Shown: positions 8,132 to 16,880 of the stretch, piece after piece
Numbering within the stretch: the first letter of the stretch is position 1
How the letters are laid out: every line of letters begins with the position of its first letter
NCBI RefSeq assembly: GCF_014650595.1
Contig: NZ_BMVG01000017.1
Location: forward strand, 1 to 64,000
Length of the DNA: 64,000 nt
Origin: Streptomyces alanosinicus
GTDB taxonomy: Bacteria; Actinomycetota; Actinomycetes; Streptomycetales; Streptomycetaceae
Direction: 5' to 3'
The notes under the pieces: model-generated
Told to the model about the DNA's origin: nothing
The model's database searches: none
Seen by the model: only the letters and a program-made list of their open reading frames with translations
Position numbers and translations under genes: made by a program

Positions 8132-9441
8132 TCGGACGCGAAGATCGTCTTCTTCTGGCGCTCGATGGACGCCAGCAGGCTGTCCACGCCCTTGGGGTTC
8201 TGCAGGAACTTCTGCAGGCCGGGCTGCATCACCGTGGAGGTGAAGTCGGGCCGGGAGTCACGGTCCATGAACTGGGTGAGGCTCTTGGCGCTGCCGATCA
8301 TCTCGAACGCCTTCTTCTGCAGCGGCGAGTACGCGGAGGTGTCGGCCTTGCTGGAGGCGGCCACCACACTGGTGTCCGTCTTCAGGTACACCTCCTCGGC
8401 CGCCGGAGTGCCGAGGTACTCCAGCAGTTTCAGGACACCCGCGTGGTTCTTCGGGGCCTTGCTGACCATGAAGCCGTCGGTCGGCGCCTCGACCGTGTCC
8501 TGGCCGTACGCGGAGTTGAGCTCCGGGAAGGGGAAGAAGTCGAGGTCGTCCAGGTCGGCCTTGTTCGTGAACTGCTGCGCCACGAACGAGCCGAGGAGGT
8601 ACATGCCGGCCTTCTTCGAAACCAGCGTCTGTGCGGCGTCCTCCCAGGTACGGCCCATGAAGCCGTCCTGGTGGTAGGGCAGGATCTCGGCCCAGTGGTC
8701 GAAGACGGCCTTCACCTTGGCGTCGGTCCAGGACGCCTTGCCCGCCATCAGCTGCACATGGAAGTCGTAGCCGTTGAGGCGGAAGTTGATCTGGTCGAAG
8801 GTGCCCATCGCCGGCCAGGCGTCCTTGTCGCCGAAGGCGAGCGGGACCAGGCCGTCCTTCTGCATCTGCTTGCACAGGGCGACGAAGTCGTCCCAGCTCG
8901 CGGGGATCTTGTAGCCGTGCTGCTGGAAGACGCTCTTGCGGTAGAAGATCGCCCAGGGGTACGTCGTCAACGGTACGAAGTAGTACTTGCCGTCCTCGCC
9001 CTTGCTGAGCTTCTTCATCGCGTCCGGGAAATTGCCGCCGATCTTCTGCCACACGTCGTCGATCGGTGTGGCCAGCTTCTTCGCGGCGAAGAACTGCATG
9101 CGGTATCCGGCGAACCAGTTGAACACGTCGTCCGGCGTGCCCTGCAGATAGGAGTTGATCTGTTCCTGGAAGGTGTTGTGATCCTTCGTGTTCACATCGA
9201 CCGAGAGCCCGGACTGCTTCTTGAAGTCCGCGTACACCGCTTCGAAGGCCTTCTTCGGCACGGCGTCTGAGGCGTTGGAGCCGAGCGTGACGGTCTTCGG
9301 GTCGGAGGAGGAACCGCTGCCTCCGCAGGCGGACAGCAGGGGTATGCCGGCACCGGCGAGCAGGGCGGCACCGCCCGCACCGCGCAGCAGTGAACGACGG
9401 CTGGGACCCGGGACGGAAACACCGGAGGGGGAGAGGCGCAT
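8128..9441 (-). CDS. Sugar-binding lipoprotein of an ABC importer (CUT1)
   Basis: 437 residues; ATG preceded by AGGAG. The N-terminus has a twin-arginine-like SRRSLLRG (14-21), a hydrophobic stretch and a lipobox LLSACGG with the lipidated Cys at 39. The rest is a type 1 extracellular solute-binding fold (VYADFKKQSGLSVDV; YYFVPLTTYPWAIFYRKSVF; IPASWDDFVALCKQM). Ligand cannot be told from sequence; oligosaccharides are usual. It is the first gene of a three-gene unit transcribed leftward and overlaps the permease gene behind it. Confidence 0.92.
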   Translation of the reverse strand: MRLSPSGVSVPGPSRRSLLRGAGGAALLAGAGIPLLSACGGSGSSSDPKTVTLGSNASDAVPKKAFEAVYADFKKQSGLSVDVNTKDHNTFQEQINSYLQGTPDDVFNWFAGYRMQFFAAKKLATPIDDVWQKIGGNFPDAMKKLSKGEDGKYYFVPLTTYPWAIFYRKSVFQQHGYKIPASWDDFVALCKQMQKDGLVPLAFGDKDAWPAMGTFDQINFRLNGYDFHVQLMAGKASWTDAKVKAVFDHWAEILPYHQDGFMGRTWEDAAQTLVSKKAGMYLLGSFVAQQFTNKADLDDLDFFPFPELNSAYGQDTVEAPTDGFMVSKAPKNHAGVLKLLEYLGTPAAEEVYLKTDTSVVAASSKADTSAYSPLQKKAFEMIGSAKSLTQFMDRDSRPDFTSTVMQPGLQKFLQNPKGVDSLLASIERQKKTIFASE

Positions 9442-9946
9442 GGCGGCTCCTGAGGAATACAGGGCTCGGTCAAGGGGATGAGTCGATCACCGAAAGGTCG
9501 TCGAAACCGCTCAGAAACCAACTCGACCGAACATCGTGGGCGTAATAACAGCCCCAAGTCCGCGCATGCGTCAATAGGTCGGTCTCCACTGGACGGTCTC
9601 TTGCCCGAAACGTAATCGTCATCGTTACCTGCGAGTTCGCCGCGGCGCGCAGCCGGCGGCCCCATGGCGCGGGCGGCGGCGGGGGCTGTGTGAACACGGG
9701 CGATTCCGTTTCCGCCCCTGACCAGCGACCCGGTGCCGTTCGCGGTGCGGTGCGGTGTACTGGGCTCATGCTTCACGCGGAGGTCCAGGAGGGCGGAGGT
9801 GCCCATAGTTTGTACTGACATTCGAACCTGCTTGTGAAATGATGTCTTAACAAAGTATTGACAGCGGGCTCGCCAAGGACTTGTATCCCGTCCCAACGCA
9901 ACAGCGTCCCTTCCCCCCGTCCCACGCACAGTGAGGTGCAGGAAAG
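9442..9946. promoter_or_regulatory. Divergent intergenic region between two sugar ABC operons
   Basis: About 500 bases with no gene. It must hold the promoters of both divergent transporter operons. The recognisable element is the 13-base GTTTGTACTGACA at 9808-9820, identical to one before the LacI-type gene at 16881. An AT-rich stretch (9831-9860) follows and could be the promoter of the right-hand operon. Confidence 0.5.
9808..9820 (+). promoter_or_regulatory. Putative LacI-type operator GTTTGTACTGACA (site 1)
   Basis: GTTTGTACTGACA here is matched exactly, in inverted orientation, by 16817-16829 before the LacI-type regulator gene. It stands about 130 bases upstream of the sugar-binding lipoprotein gene at 9947, a position suited to repression of the importer. 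Confidence 0.55.
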
Positions 9947-10966
9947 ATGGACCGCTCTTCTCCCTCCCGCTCCCGGAGACTGGCTCCGGTCGTGGCTGTC
10001 ACCGCCGCGGCCGCCCTGACGCTGGCGGGCTGCGCCAGCGCCCATGGCGGCAAGAAGGCCGAGGAGGCGGCCCAGAACGCCTCGGTGGGCAAGGCCGATA
10101 CCCCACGGATGACCGTCGCGCTGGTCACGCACCAGGCACCCGGTGACACCTTCTGGGACACCGTCCGCAAGGGCGCCGAGGCCGCCGCGGCCAAGGACAA
10201 CGTCAAACTCGTCTACTCCGCCGACCCGAACGCGGGGAACCAGGCGAACCTGGTGCAGAACGCGATCGACCAGAAGGTCGACGGCATCGCGGTCACCCTG
10301 GCCAAGCCGGACGCGATGAAGGCCGTCATAGGCAAGGCACAGCAGGCCGGCATCCCCGTCGTGGGCCTGAACTCGGGGCTGAGTGACTGGAAGCAGCTAG
10401 GCCTGCTGGAGTTCTTCGGACAGGACGAGAGCGTCGCGGGCGAGGCGTTCGGCGACAAGCTGAACACCACCGGCGCCAAGAAGATCGTCTGTGTGATCCA
10501 GGAGCAGGGCAATGTGGGCCTCACCCAGCGCTGCGACGGAGTGAAGAAGACGTTCAAGGGCACCACTGAGACGCTGTATGTGAACGGCACGGACATGCCG
10601 TCCGTGCGGTCGACGATCACGGCGAAGCTCAAGCAGGACAGCGCCATCGACACCGTCGTCACCCTCGGCGCCCCCTACGCCCTCACCGCCGTGCAGTCAG
10701 TGGATGACGGGGGCAGCAAGGCCAAGGTGGCCACCTTCGACCTGAACAAGGACCTGGTGAAGGCGGTCCAGAACGGCAGCATCGAGTTCGCGGTCGATCA
10801 GCAGCCCTATCTGCAGGGCTATCTGGCGGTCGACGGACTGTGGCTCTACAAGAACAACGGCAACTACAGCGGTGGCGGAGTGCAGCCGGTGCTGACCGGC
10901 CCGGCCTTCGTCGACAAGTCCAATGTCGACAAGGTCGCCGAGTACGCCGCGAAGGGGACCCGGTGA
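9947..10966 (+). CDS. Sugar/cyclitol-binding lipoprotein (periplasmic binding protein type 1)
   Basis: 339 residues, ATG with an AGGA site six bases upstream. A lipobox TLAGCAS puts the lipidated Cys at 29. The mature part has the ribose/inositol-binding fold: MTVALVTHQAPGDTFWDTV, KVDGIAVTLAKPDAMK, AGIPVVGLNSG, and VATFDLNKDLVKAV near the hinge. Family knowledge says ligands are pentoses, hexoses, inositol or autoinducer 2. The neighbouring isomerase-like and dehydrogenase genes favour a cyclitol or similar polyol, which is inference. The stop overlaps the permease start (TGATG). Confidence 0.9.
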   Translation: MDRSSPSRSRRLAPVVAVTAAAALTLAGCASAHGGKKAEEAAQNASVGKADTPRMTVALVTHQAPGDTFWDTVRKGAEAAAAKDNVKLVYSADPNAGNQANLVQNAIDQKVDGIAVTLAKPDAMKAVIGKAQQAGIPVVGLNSGLSDWKQLGLLEFFGQDESVAGEAFGDKLNTTGAKKIVCVIQEQGNVGLTQRCDGVKKTFKGTTETLYVNGTDMPSVRSTITAKLKQDSAIDTVVTLGAPYALTAVQSVDDGGSKAKVATFDLNKDLVKAVQNGSIEFAVDQQPYLQGYLAVDGLWLYKNNGNYSGGGVQPVLTGPAFVDKSNVDKVAEYAAKGTR

Positions 10967-12042
10967 TGAGCATGGCGCAGCAGGCCGATCCGGCCCTGGG
11001 CAGGCCGCCGGCGTCCGGTCCCAGGGAGAGCGACGGCCGGACCGCCCGCCGCCCGCTGGCGTTGCGGTTGCTCGCCCGCCCGGAGGTGGGTGTCTTCCTC
11101 GGCGCGGCCGCCGTGCTGGTCTTCTTCCTGATCGTGGCGCCCTCGGTACGTCAGGGCAGTTCGATGGCCACGATCCTTTACCAGTCCTCGACGATCGGGA
11201 TCATGGCGCTGCCCGTGGCGCTGCTGATGATCGGCGGAGAGTTCGATCTGTCCTCCGGCGTCGCCGTGATCTCCTCGGCGCTGACCGCGAGCATGCTCAG
11301 CTACCAGCTGACCCTGAACGTGTGGACCGGCGTGATCGTCGCCCTGGCCGTCTCGCTCGCCATCGGCTTCTTCAACGGCTGGATGGTGGTCAAGACCGGC
11401 CTGCCCAGCTTCCTGATCACCCTCGGCACCTTCCTGATCCTGCAGGGCGTGAACCTGGCCGTGACCAAATGGGTCACCGGCAACGTCGCCACCGACGACA
11501 TCAGCGACATGGACGGCTTCGCCCAGGCGAAGAAGATCTTCGCGTCCTCGTTCCACGTGGGCGGGGTGGAGGTGAAGATCACGATCGTGTGGTGGCTGGT
11601 CTTCGCGGCCCTGGCCACCTGGGTGCTGCTGCGCACCAAGTACGGCAACTGGATCTTCGCCGTCGGCGGGAACAAGGATTCGGCGCGGGCGGTGGGTGTG
11701 CCGGTGACGTTCACCAAGATCTCGCTGTTCATGCTGGTCGGCCTGGGTGCCTGGTTCGTCGGCATGCACAACCTGTTCTCCTTCAACACCGTGCAGTCCG
11801 GTGAGGGCGTCAGCAACGAGCTGATCTACATCGCGGCGGCCGTGATCGGCGGCTGTCTGCTCACCGGCGGCTACGGCTCCGCGATCGGCCCGGTCTTCGG
11901 GGCGTTCATGTTCGGCATGGTCAACCAGGGCATCGTCTACGCCGGCTGGAACCCGGACTGGTTCAAGGCCTTCCTCGGCGTGATGCTGCTCGGCGCCGTC
12001 CTGATCAATCTGTGGGTCCAGCGCACGGCGACCCGGAGGTAG
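10966..12042 (+). CDS. Sugar ABC transporter permease (RbsC/CUT2 type)
   Basis: 358 residues; ATG at 10966 shares one base with the preceding stop. A 35-residue cytoplasmic leader precedes about ten membrane segments. CUT2 permease signatures are clear: MALPVALLMIGGEFDLSSGV near the second segment, KTGLPSFLITLGTFLILQGV, GNKDSARAVGVPV, and the C-terminal ITLWVQ-like end (ILINLWVQR). It forms the channel with the ATPase encoded four bases downstream. Confidence 0.93.
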   Translation: MSMAQQADPALGRPPASGPRESDGRTARRPLALRLLARPEVGVFLGAAAVLVFFLIVAPSVRQGSSMATILYQSSTIGIMALPVALLMIGGEFDLSSGVAVISSALTASMLSYQLTLNVWTGVIVALAVSLAIGFFNGWMVVKTGLPSFLITLGTFLILQGVNLAVTKWVTGNVATDDISDMDGFAQAKKIFASSFHVGGVEVKITIVWWLVFAALATWVLLRTKYGNWIFAVGGNKDSARAVGVPVTFTKISLFMLVGLGAWFVGMHNLFSFNTVQSGEGVSNELIYIAAAVIGGCLLTGGYGSAIGPVFGAFMFGMVNQGIVYAGWNPDWFKAFLGVMLLGAVLINLWVQRTATRR

Positions 12043-12046
12043 CACG

Positions 12047-12958
12047 ATGACCGACAAGGCAACCACCACACACGGCGCCGTCCTCGCCGACACCCCTGCC
12101 GCCGGGCAGGGCCCGCTGGTCGAGCTGCGCGGCGCGGGTAAGTCCTACGGCAACATCCGCGCCCTGCACGGCGTCGACCTGACGGTGCACGCCGGACAGG
12201 TGACCTGTGTGCTCGGCGACAACGGCGCCGGCAAGTCCACCCTGATCAAAATCGTCTCCGGGCTGCACCAGCACACCGAGGGAGAGTTCCTCGTCGACGG
12301 CGGCCCGGTGCGGTTCGCCAGCCCCCGCGAGGCCCTGGACCGCGGTATCGCCACCGTCTACCAGGACCTGGCCACCGTGCCGCTGATGCCGGTGTGGCGG
12401 AACTTCTTCCTCGGCTCCGAGATGACCAAGGGCCCCTGGCCCGTCCGCCGCCTGGACATCGCCCGCATGAAACAGACCGCGGACCAAGAACTGCGGAACA
12501 TGGGCATCGTCCTGGACGACCTGGAACAGCCCATCGGCACCCTCTCCGGCGGCCAGCGCCAGTGCGTGGCCATCGCCCGCGCCGTCTACTTCGGCGCCCG
12601 CGTCCTCATCCTCGACGAGCCCACCGCCGCCCTCGGCGTCAAACAGTCCGGCGTGGTCCTGAAGTACATCGCCGCCGCCCGCGACCGCGGCCTGGGCGTC
12701 ATCTTCATCACCCACAACCCCCACCACGCCTATATGGTCGGCGACCACTTCAGCGTCCTGCGCCTGGGCACCCTCGAACTCTCCGCCGCCCGCAGCGAGG
12801 TCAGCCTGGAAGAACTGACCAACCACATGGCCGGCGGCGCCGAACTCGCCGCCCTCAAACACGAACTGGCCCAGGTACGCGGCGTCGACACCGAGGAACT
12901 CCCCGAAGAGAGCGATCTCACCGCACCCGTCGCGCACTCCCCGGAAGGAACCCCCTGA
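12047..12958 (+). CDS. Sugar ABC transporter ATP-binding protein (CUT2)
   Basis: 303 residues. Walker A GDNGAGKST (57-65), Q-loop VYQDL, signature LSGGQ (166-170), Walker B VLILDE (186-191) and a switch His in ITHN are all present. Most CUT2 ATPases such as RbsA have two nucleotide-binding halves and about 500 residues. This is a single-domain form, so it probably works as a homodimer. A GAAGGAACCCCCTGACC spacer leads directly into the isomerase gene. Confidence 0.92.
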   Translation: MTDKATTTHGAVLADTPAAGQGPLVELRGAGKSYGNIRALHGVDLTVHAGQVTCVLGDNGAGKSTLIKIVSGLHQHTEGEFLVDGGPVRFASPREALDRGIATVYQDLATVPLMPVWRNFFLGSEMTKGPWPVRRLDIARMKQTADQELRNMGIVLDDLEQPIGTLSGGQRQCVAIARAVYFGARVLILDEPTAALGVKQSGVVLKYIAAARDRGLGVIFITHNPHHAYMVGDHFSVLRLGTLELSAARSEVSLEELTNHMAGGAELAALKHELAQVRGVDTEELPEESDLTAPVAHSPEGTP

Positions 12959-12960
12959 CC

Positions 12961-13869
12961 ATGGCCACCCCCACCCCGCTGGACCGCATCCGGGTCGGCT
13001 CGGCCCCCGATTCCTGGGGCGTCTGGTTCCCCGACGATCCGCAGCAGGTGCCCTGGGAACGCTTCCTCGACGAGGTCTCCGACGCGGGCTACGACTGGAT
13101 CGAGCTCGGCCCCTACGGCTATCTCCCCACCGACCCCGCCCGGCTGCGGGACGAGGTGGCCCGGCGCGATCTGAAGGTGTCCGCGGGCACGGTCTTCACC
13201 GGCATGCACCGGGGGCCGTCCGTCTGGGCGGAGACCTGGGCCCATGTCAGCGAGGTCGCCGCGCTCACCCAGGCGATGGGCGCGCGCCACCTGGTGGTCA
13301 TCCCCTCCTTCTGGCGGGACGACAAGACCGCCGAGATCCTGGAGCCCCCGGAGCTGACCGCCGAGCAGTGGGCGCACCTGACCAAGGGCATGGAACGGCT
13401 CGGGCACGAGGTCAGGGAGACGTACGGCCTGGACATCGTCGTCCACCCGCACGCCGACACCCATATCGACACCGAGGACCACGTCGAGCGCTTCCTGGAC
13501 TCGACGGACACGGACCTGGTCAACCTCTGCCTGGACACCGGGCACTACGCCTACTGCGGCGGGGACAGCGTCAAGCTCATCGAGACCTACAGCGAGCGCA
13601 TCGGCTATCTCCACCTCAAGCAGGTCGACCCGCGGATCCTGGCCGAGGTGCAGGCCGCCGGGACTCCGTTCGGACCCGCGGTGGCTCGCGGTGTGATGTG
13701 CGAACCACCGTCCGGAGTACCGGAGTTGGGGCCGGTGATGGAGGCGGCGCAGCGGCTCGGCGTGGATCTGTTCGCGATCGTGGAGCAGGACATGTACCCG
13801 TGCGAGCCGGACAAGCCCCTGCCGATCGCGGTCCGCACCCGGCGCTTCCTGCGCTCCTGCGGGGCCTGA
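12961..13869 (+). CDS. Sugar phosphate isomerase/epimerase, TIM barrel (IolE-like)
   Basis: 302 residues starting two bases after the ATPase stop. It has the AP-endonuclease-2-type TIM barrel: IRVGSAPDSWGVWFP at the N-terminus, GYDWIELGPYGYLP, a conserved DIVVHPHADTHIDT metal region, LVNLCLDTGHYAYCGGD, and IGYLHLKQVD. These match inosose dehydratase and hydroxypyruvate isomerase-like enzymes that use a divalent metal bound by Glu, Asp and His. Operon position after a CUT2 importer fits catabolism of the imported compound. The exact reaction is not established. Confidence 0.85.
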   Translation: MATPTPLDRIRVGSAPDSWGVWFPDDPQQVPWERFLDEVSDAGYDWIELGPYGYLPTDPARLRDEVARRDLKVSAGTVFTGMHRGPSVWAETWAHVSEVAALTQAMGARHLVVIPSFWRDDKTAEILEPPELTAEQWAHLTKGMERLGHEVRETYGLDIVVHPHADTHIDTEDHVERFLDSTDTDLVNLCLDTGHYAYCGGDSVKLIETYSERIGYLHLKQVDPRILAEVQAAGTPFGPAVARGVMCEPPSGVPELGPVMEAAQRLGVDLFAIVEQDMYPCEPDKPLPIAVRTRRFLRSCGA

Positions 13870-13903
13870 GGATCCAGACCCTCGCCCGGCCCAGACCCTC
13901 GCC

Positions 13904-13937
13904 CGGCCCGGTTCCCGTGTCCATGGGAACCGGGCCG
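13904..13937 (+). terminator. Perfect 13-bp hairpin after the importer operon
   Basis: CGGCCCGGTTCCC (13904-13916), an 8-base loop and GGGAACCGGGCCG (13925-13937). It begins 35 bases after the isomerase stop. No T-run follows, as is usual in high-GC actinobacteria. An 18-base CAGACCCTCGCCCGGCCC is tandemly repeated just before it. Confidence 0.75.
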
Positions 13938-14095
13938 TCGGCATGCCCGGCGGGCCGGATCCTGCGGGCCGGTTCCCCAGGGCTGGTTCCTGCGGTACGG
14001 CAACGGATTCGGCCAGCGGGTGGCCGGGAACCAACCGGGGGCACGCGGACGTTGACCATGAAGACGGGGGACGCCCGCGCAGACGGGAGGACGAG

Positions 14096-14287
14096 ATGAC
14101 ACACCGCACGGAATCCGGGACACCCCGGGAGACCACCGACGCGGCGACCCTGCGCCGCACCCGCTTCGGCTCGCTGCCCGAGCGGATACGCCCCGAAGAC
14201 ACCGTCGAGACCAGGCCGGCGACCGTGCCGGACCCGGCCCGGGACATCTACAACCCGGACGAGTGGCTGGTGCGCTACTGCCTCTGA
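14096..14287 (+). CDS. Small hypothetical protein
   Basis: 63 residues from an ATG preceded by GGGAGGACGAG. The protein is hydrophilic and ends DIYNPDEWLVRYCL. It has no membrane segment or signal peptide and no family I recognise. Its good ribosome site and codon use with high third-position GC support it as real. It lies between two terminator-like hairpins (13904-13937 and 14300-14331), so it may be transcribed alone. Confidence 0.55.
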   Translation: MTHRTESGTPRETTDAATLRRTRFGSLPERIRPEDTVETRPATVPDPARDIYNPDEWLVRYCL

Positions 14288-14299
14288 GCGGCAACGACA

Positions 14300-14331
14300 C
14301 AGGGCGGGCACCGCTGTGCGGGCCCGCCCTG
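14300..14331. terminator. Bidirectional terminator hairpin
   Basis: CAGGGCGGGC (14300-14309) pairs perfectly with GCCCGCCCTG (14322-14331) around a 12-base loop. It lies between the small plus-strand gene and the minus-strand dehydrogenase, both ending here. Confidence 0.7.
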
Positions 14332-14348
14332 CGCAGGAGGCGCGTCGG

Positions 14349-15353
14349 TCAGGCCTGCCGTACCTCTGCGAGGGTCACCGGACGGTGCTCGTGCAGGGAC
14401 AGGGTGCAGGCCTCGGCGATCCAGCCCGCTTCCAGGGCGTCCTCCACGGTACAGGGGGAAGGCCGGGTGCCGGCCACGACCTCGGTGAACGCGGTGAGTT
14501 CGGCGCGGTAGGCGTCGGTGAAGCGGTCCATGAAGAAGTCGTGCGGAGTGCCGGCCGGGAAGGACACCCCGGGTTCGGCCGAGCGCAGCGGCAGCTTGTC
14601 GTCCAGGCCGACGGCCAGGGAGTCCGTGAAGCCGTGCAGCTCCATGCGGACGTCATAACCCCGGGCGTTGTGACGGGAGTTGGAGACCACCGCGATCGTG
14701 CCGTCGTCCAGGGTGAGGATCGCGCCGGTGGTGTCGGCGTCGCCCGCCTCCCTGATGTAGTCGGCGCCCCGGTTGCCGCCGACCGCGTACACCTCGGTGA
14801 CCTCACGACCGGTCACCCAGCGGATGATGTCGAAGTCGTGCACGGAGCAGTCCCGGAAGATGCCACCCGACGCGGCGACGTACGCGGCCGGCGGCGGCGC
14901 CGGGTCCAGCGTCGTGCAGCGCACCGTGTGCAGCTTGCCCAGCTCACCCGCGTGCACGGCGGCGCGCGCGGCACTGAAGCCCGCGTCGAAGCGGCGGTTG
15001 TAGCCGATCTGGATCGGCACATCGGCGCCGCTCACGGCCTTCAGCACCGCCACGCCCTCGCTCATGGTCTTCGCGACGGGCTTCTCGCAGAAGACCGGGA
15101 CACCGGCCTCGACGCCGGCCAGGATCAGGGCGGGGTGGGCGTCGGTCGCGGCCGCCACCACGATGCCGTCCACGCCGGCGGCCAGCAGCGCCGCCGGCGA
15201 GTCCACGACCTCGGCCCCGAACCGCTCCGCGGCGGCCTTGGCCGCGTCCGCGAACGGGTCGGTGACGACGAGCGAGTCGACGGCGTCGAGGCCGGAGAGG
15301 GTCTCGGCATGGAAGGCGCCGATGCGGCCGAGGCCGAGGATTCCGATGCGCAT
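14349..15353 (-). CDS. Gfo/Idh/MocA oxidoreductase, probable inositol 2-dehydrogenase
   Basis: 334 residues; ATG with AAGGAG upstream. Residues 1-120 are a Rossmann NAD(P) domain beginning MRIGILGLGRIGAFHAETL, with EKPVAKT at 90-96 supplying the catalytic Lys. The C-terminal alpha/beta domain carries the GGIFRDCSVHDFDIIRWV motif with the conserved Asp and His of inositol dehydrogenases. It probably oxidises a cyclitol or sugar with NAD. It is the last gene of a leftward unit with the broken SDR gene and the PhyH fragment, facing the importer operon. Confidence 0.85.
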   Translation of the reverse strand: MRIGILGLGRIGAFHAETLSGLDAVDSLVVTDPFADAAKAAAERFGAEVVDSPAALLAAGVDGIVVAAATDAHPALILAGVEAGVPVFCEKPVAKTMSEGVAVLKAVSGADVPIQIGYNRRFDAGFSAARAAVHAGELGKLHTVRCTTLDPAPPPAAYVAASGGIFRDCSVHDFDIIRWVTGREVTEVYAVGGNRGADYIREAGDADTTGAILTLDDGTIAVVSNSRHNARGYDVRMELHGFTDSLAVGLDDKLPLRSAEPGVSFPAGTPHDFFMDRFTDAYRAELTAFTEVVAGTRPSPCTVEDALEAGWIAEACTLSLHEHRPVTLAEVRQA

Positions 15354-15452
15354 GACGATGAGGCTCCTTGCGGTTCTCGCGGTTCTTGCGGGGACGAGGC
15401 GGTGCGTACGGGGGGCGAGGCGGTGCTCACGAGGGCGAGCGGGGAGGGAGGA

Positions 15453-16277
15453 TCAGTCGAGGCCGCCGAGGACGTTCTGGTCCCAGTCGACCACCGAGCC
15501 GGTCACCACGCCGGAGCGATCGGACAGCAGGAACACCACGAAGTCGGCGATCTCGTCCGGTTGGCCCAGCTTGCCCATCGGCAGCCTCGCCGCGGCCTGC
15601 TCCCGCCAGCCGTCGCCCGCACCGTGGAAGGCGCGCTGCGTGGCGTCCTCGCCCTCCGTGGCGGTCCAGCCGATGTTCAGGCCGTTGATCCGGATCCGGT
15701 CGAAGCGATGGGCGTGCGCCGCGATGGGGGTCCCCCCGCGCGAGTCTGTTTCGAGCGTGGGGGAGGGTCAGACCCACGAGGCCCGCCTTGGCGGCGACGT
15801 ACGGCGCGAGGAACGGCTGGCTCCGTGCGCCGAGGAGGTGATGATGTCGACGACCGTGCCGGGCGCCTTACGGGCCACCATGTCGGCGACCGCCACCTGC
15901 ATCGCGAAGAACGGCCCCTTGAGATTGATCGCGATGTGCGCGTCGAACAGCTCCGGGGTCGTGTCCAGCAGCGTGCCGCGCGAGGTCAGCCCCGCCGAGT
16001 TGACCAGGCAGTCGATCCGGCTGAAGGCGTCCACCACCTCGGTGACGGCCGCCGTGGCCTGACCGGCGTCCGCCAGGTCGGCGCGCACGAACATCGCCTT
16101 GCCCCCGGCGGCCGCCAGCTCGGCCGCCAGCGCCTCACCCGGTTCCGTACGGCGTCCGGTGACCGCCACGGCGGCGCCCTCCCGGACGGCGGCCCGCGCG
16201 ATGGCGGCACCGACCCCCTGACTGCCGCCGTTGGCCAGGACGGTCTTTTCCCGGAGAAGTCCGTCGACAAGTCCCAT
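15453..16277 (-). pseudogene. Short-chain dehydrogenase/reductase pseudogene
   Basis: An intact N-terminal part (16277 down to about 15830) encodes the SDR fold: NGGSQGVGAAIARAAV nucleotide motif, LVNSAG, and the start of the catalytic region after ITSSAHG. A one-base loss near 15830 shifts the frame and ends it at 15768. The rest of the family sequence is still readable in other frames: QPFLAPYVAAKAGLVG with the Tyr and Lys of the active site, then LPMGKLGQPDEIADFV and a C-terminal VVDWDQNVLGGLD ending at 15453. A 45-base palindromic GC-rich element sits in the coding sequence at 15724-15768. The gene cannot make a full enzyme unless there is a sequencing error. Confidence 0.8.
15724..15768. 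repeat. Short palindromic GC-rich element inside the SDR gene
   Basis: The element starts ATGGGGGTCCCCCC and ends GTGGGGGAGGGT, with complementary CCCCC and GGGGG arms around a CGA...TCG core. Its form is that of small dispersed repeats I recognise from Streptomyces intergenic regions. Here it interrupts a reading frame instead. Confidence 0.6.
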
Positions 16278-16295
16278 GAGCTTCCCTGACCTTCC

Positions 16296-16733
16296 TCAGC
16301 TCTCGCCGTTCCGTACCGGCCCGCAGCCGCGCCCGCAGCCGCCGGGGGCTCCACTCCTCGCGCACCGCCCGCCGCGGCAGGTCCGCCTGCGCGGGCGGGC
16401 GCCGGGCGTGGCTCCCGAGCCCCGCCGTTCGGCGATCAGCGCCTCGAACACCGAGGTGACCCGGTCGACGACCGAGAGATCAGGGAAGGCACCCCGCACC
16501 ACGACGATCCCGGGGCCGTCGGCGAACGCCCGCACCGGCTCGGCCCGCACCGCGTCCCGGTCGTGGGCGGCCCGCAGCCGCTCCGCCTCGTACACCAGGA
16601 CGTTCTCCGCCACCGAGGCGGCGTGCGGATAGTCCGCCAGGTGCGTCGTCCGCTCGATCAGGGCGCGGAAGGCATCGAGGTCGCAGTCCTGCTCGGACAG
16701 CCAGGCGCGGCCTGGCGCGGAGGCGACGGACAT
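16296..16733 (-). pseudogene. Truncated phytanoyl-CoA dioxygenase (PhyH) family gene
   Basis: ATG at 16733 with AAAGGA upstream. The first 110 residues look like the N-terminus of PhyH-type Fe(II)/2-oxoglutarate oxygenases (SEQDCDLDAFRALIERTT; GPGIVVVRGAFPDLSVVDRV; FEALIAERRGSGATPG). Past that point the sequence turns into an Arg/Gly-rich frame without family features. The catalytic HxD...H facial triad is missing. It is therefore a 3'-deleted remnant. It stands between the broken SDR gene and the divergent regulator, so this small operon is eroding. Confidence 0.7.
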
Positions 16734-16816
16734 CGGTGTCCTTTCGGTCGGGGCACGCGGCCGCCGGCCCGCGATCACGGCATTCGGCCACGGAAACGAC
16801 GCAGCCCTGTCATTCT

Positions 16817-16829
16817 TGTCAGTACAAAC
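16817..16829 (-). promoter_or_regulatory. Putative LacI-type operator (site 2)
   Basis: TGTCAGTACAAAC, the exact reverse complement of 9808-9820. It lies 52 bases before the regulator start at 16881 and 84 bases before the divergent PhyH start at 16733. This suits autoregulation and control of both directions. Confidence 0.55.
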
Positions 16830-16880
16830 CCCTCGAACAACCAGCAGCCAGCCATCAAAAACCCATCAAGGAGCTGGGCC

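Noticed and set aside
12394..12960. 5' extension of the isomerase gene through the ATPase gene
   Set aside because: The extension lies in the wrong frame of the ATPase gene. The ATG at 12961 after the ATPase stop fits the family's N-terminus.
13876..13910. Tandem CAGACCCTCGCCCGGCCC repeats as a CRISPR-like array
   Set aside because: Only two copies without spacers, beside a terminator hairpin.
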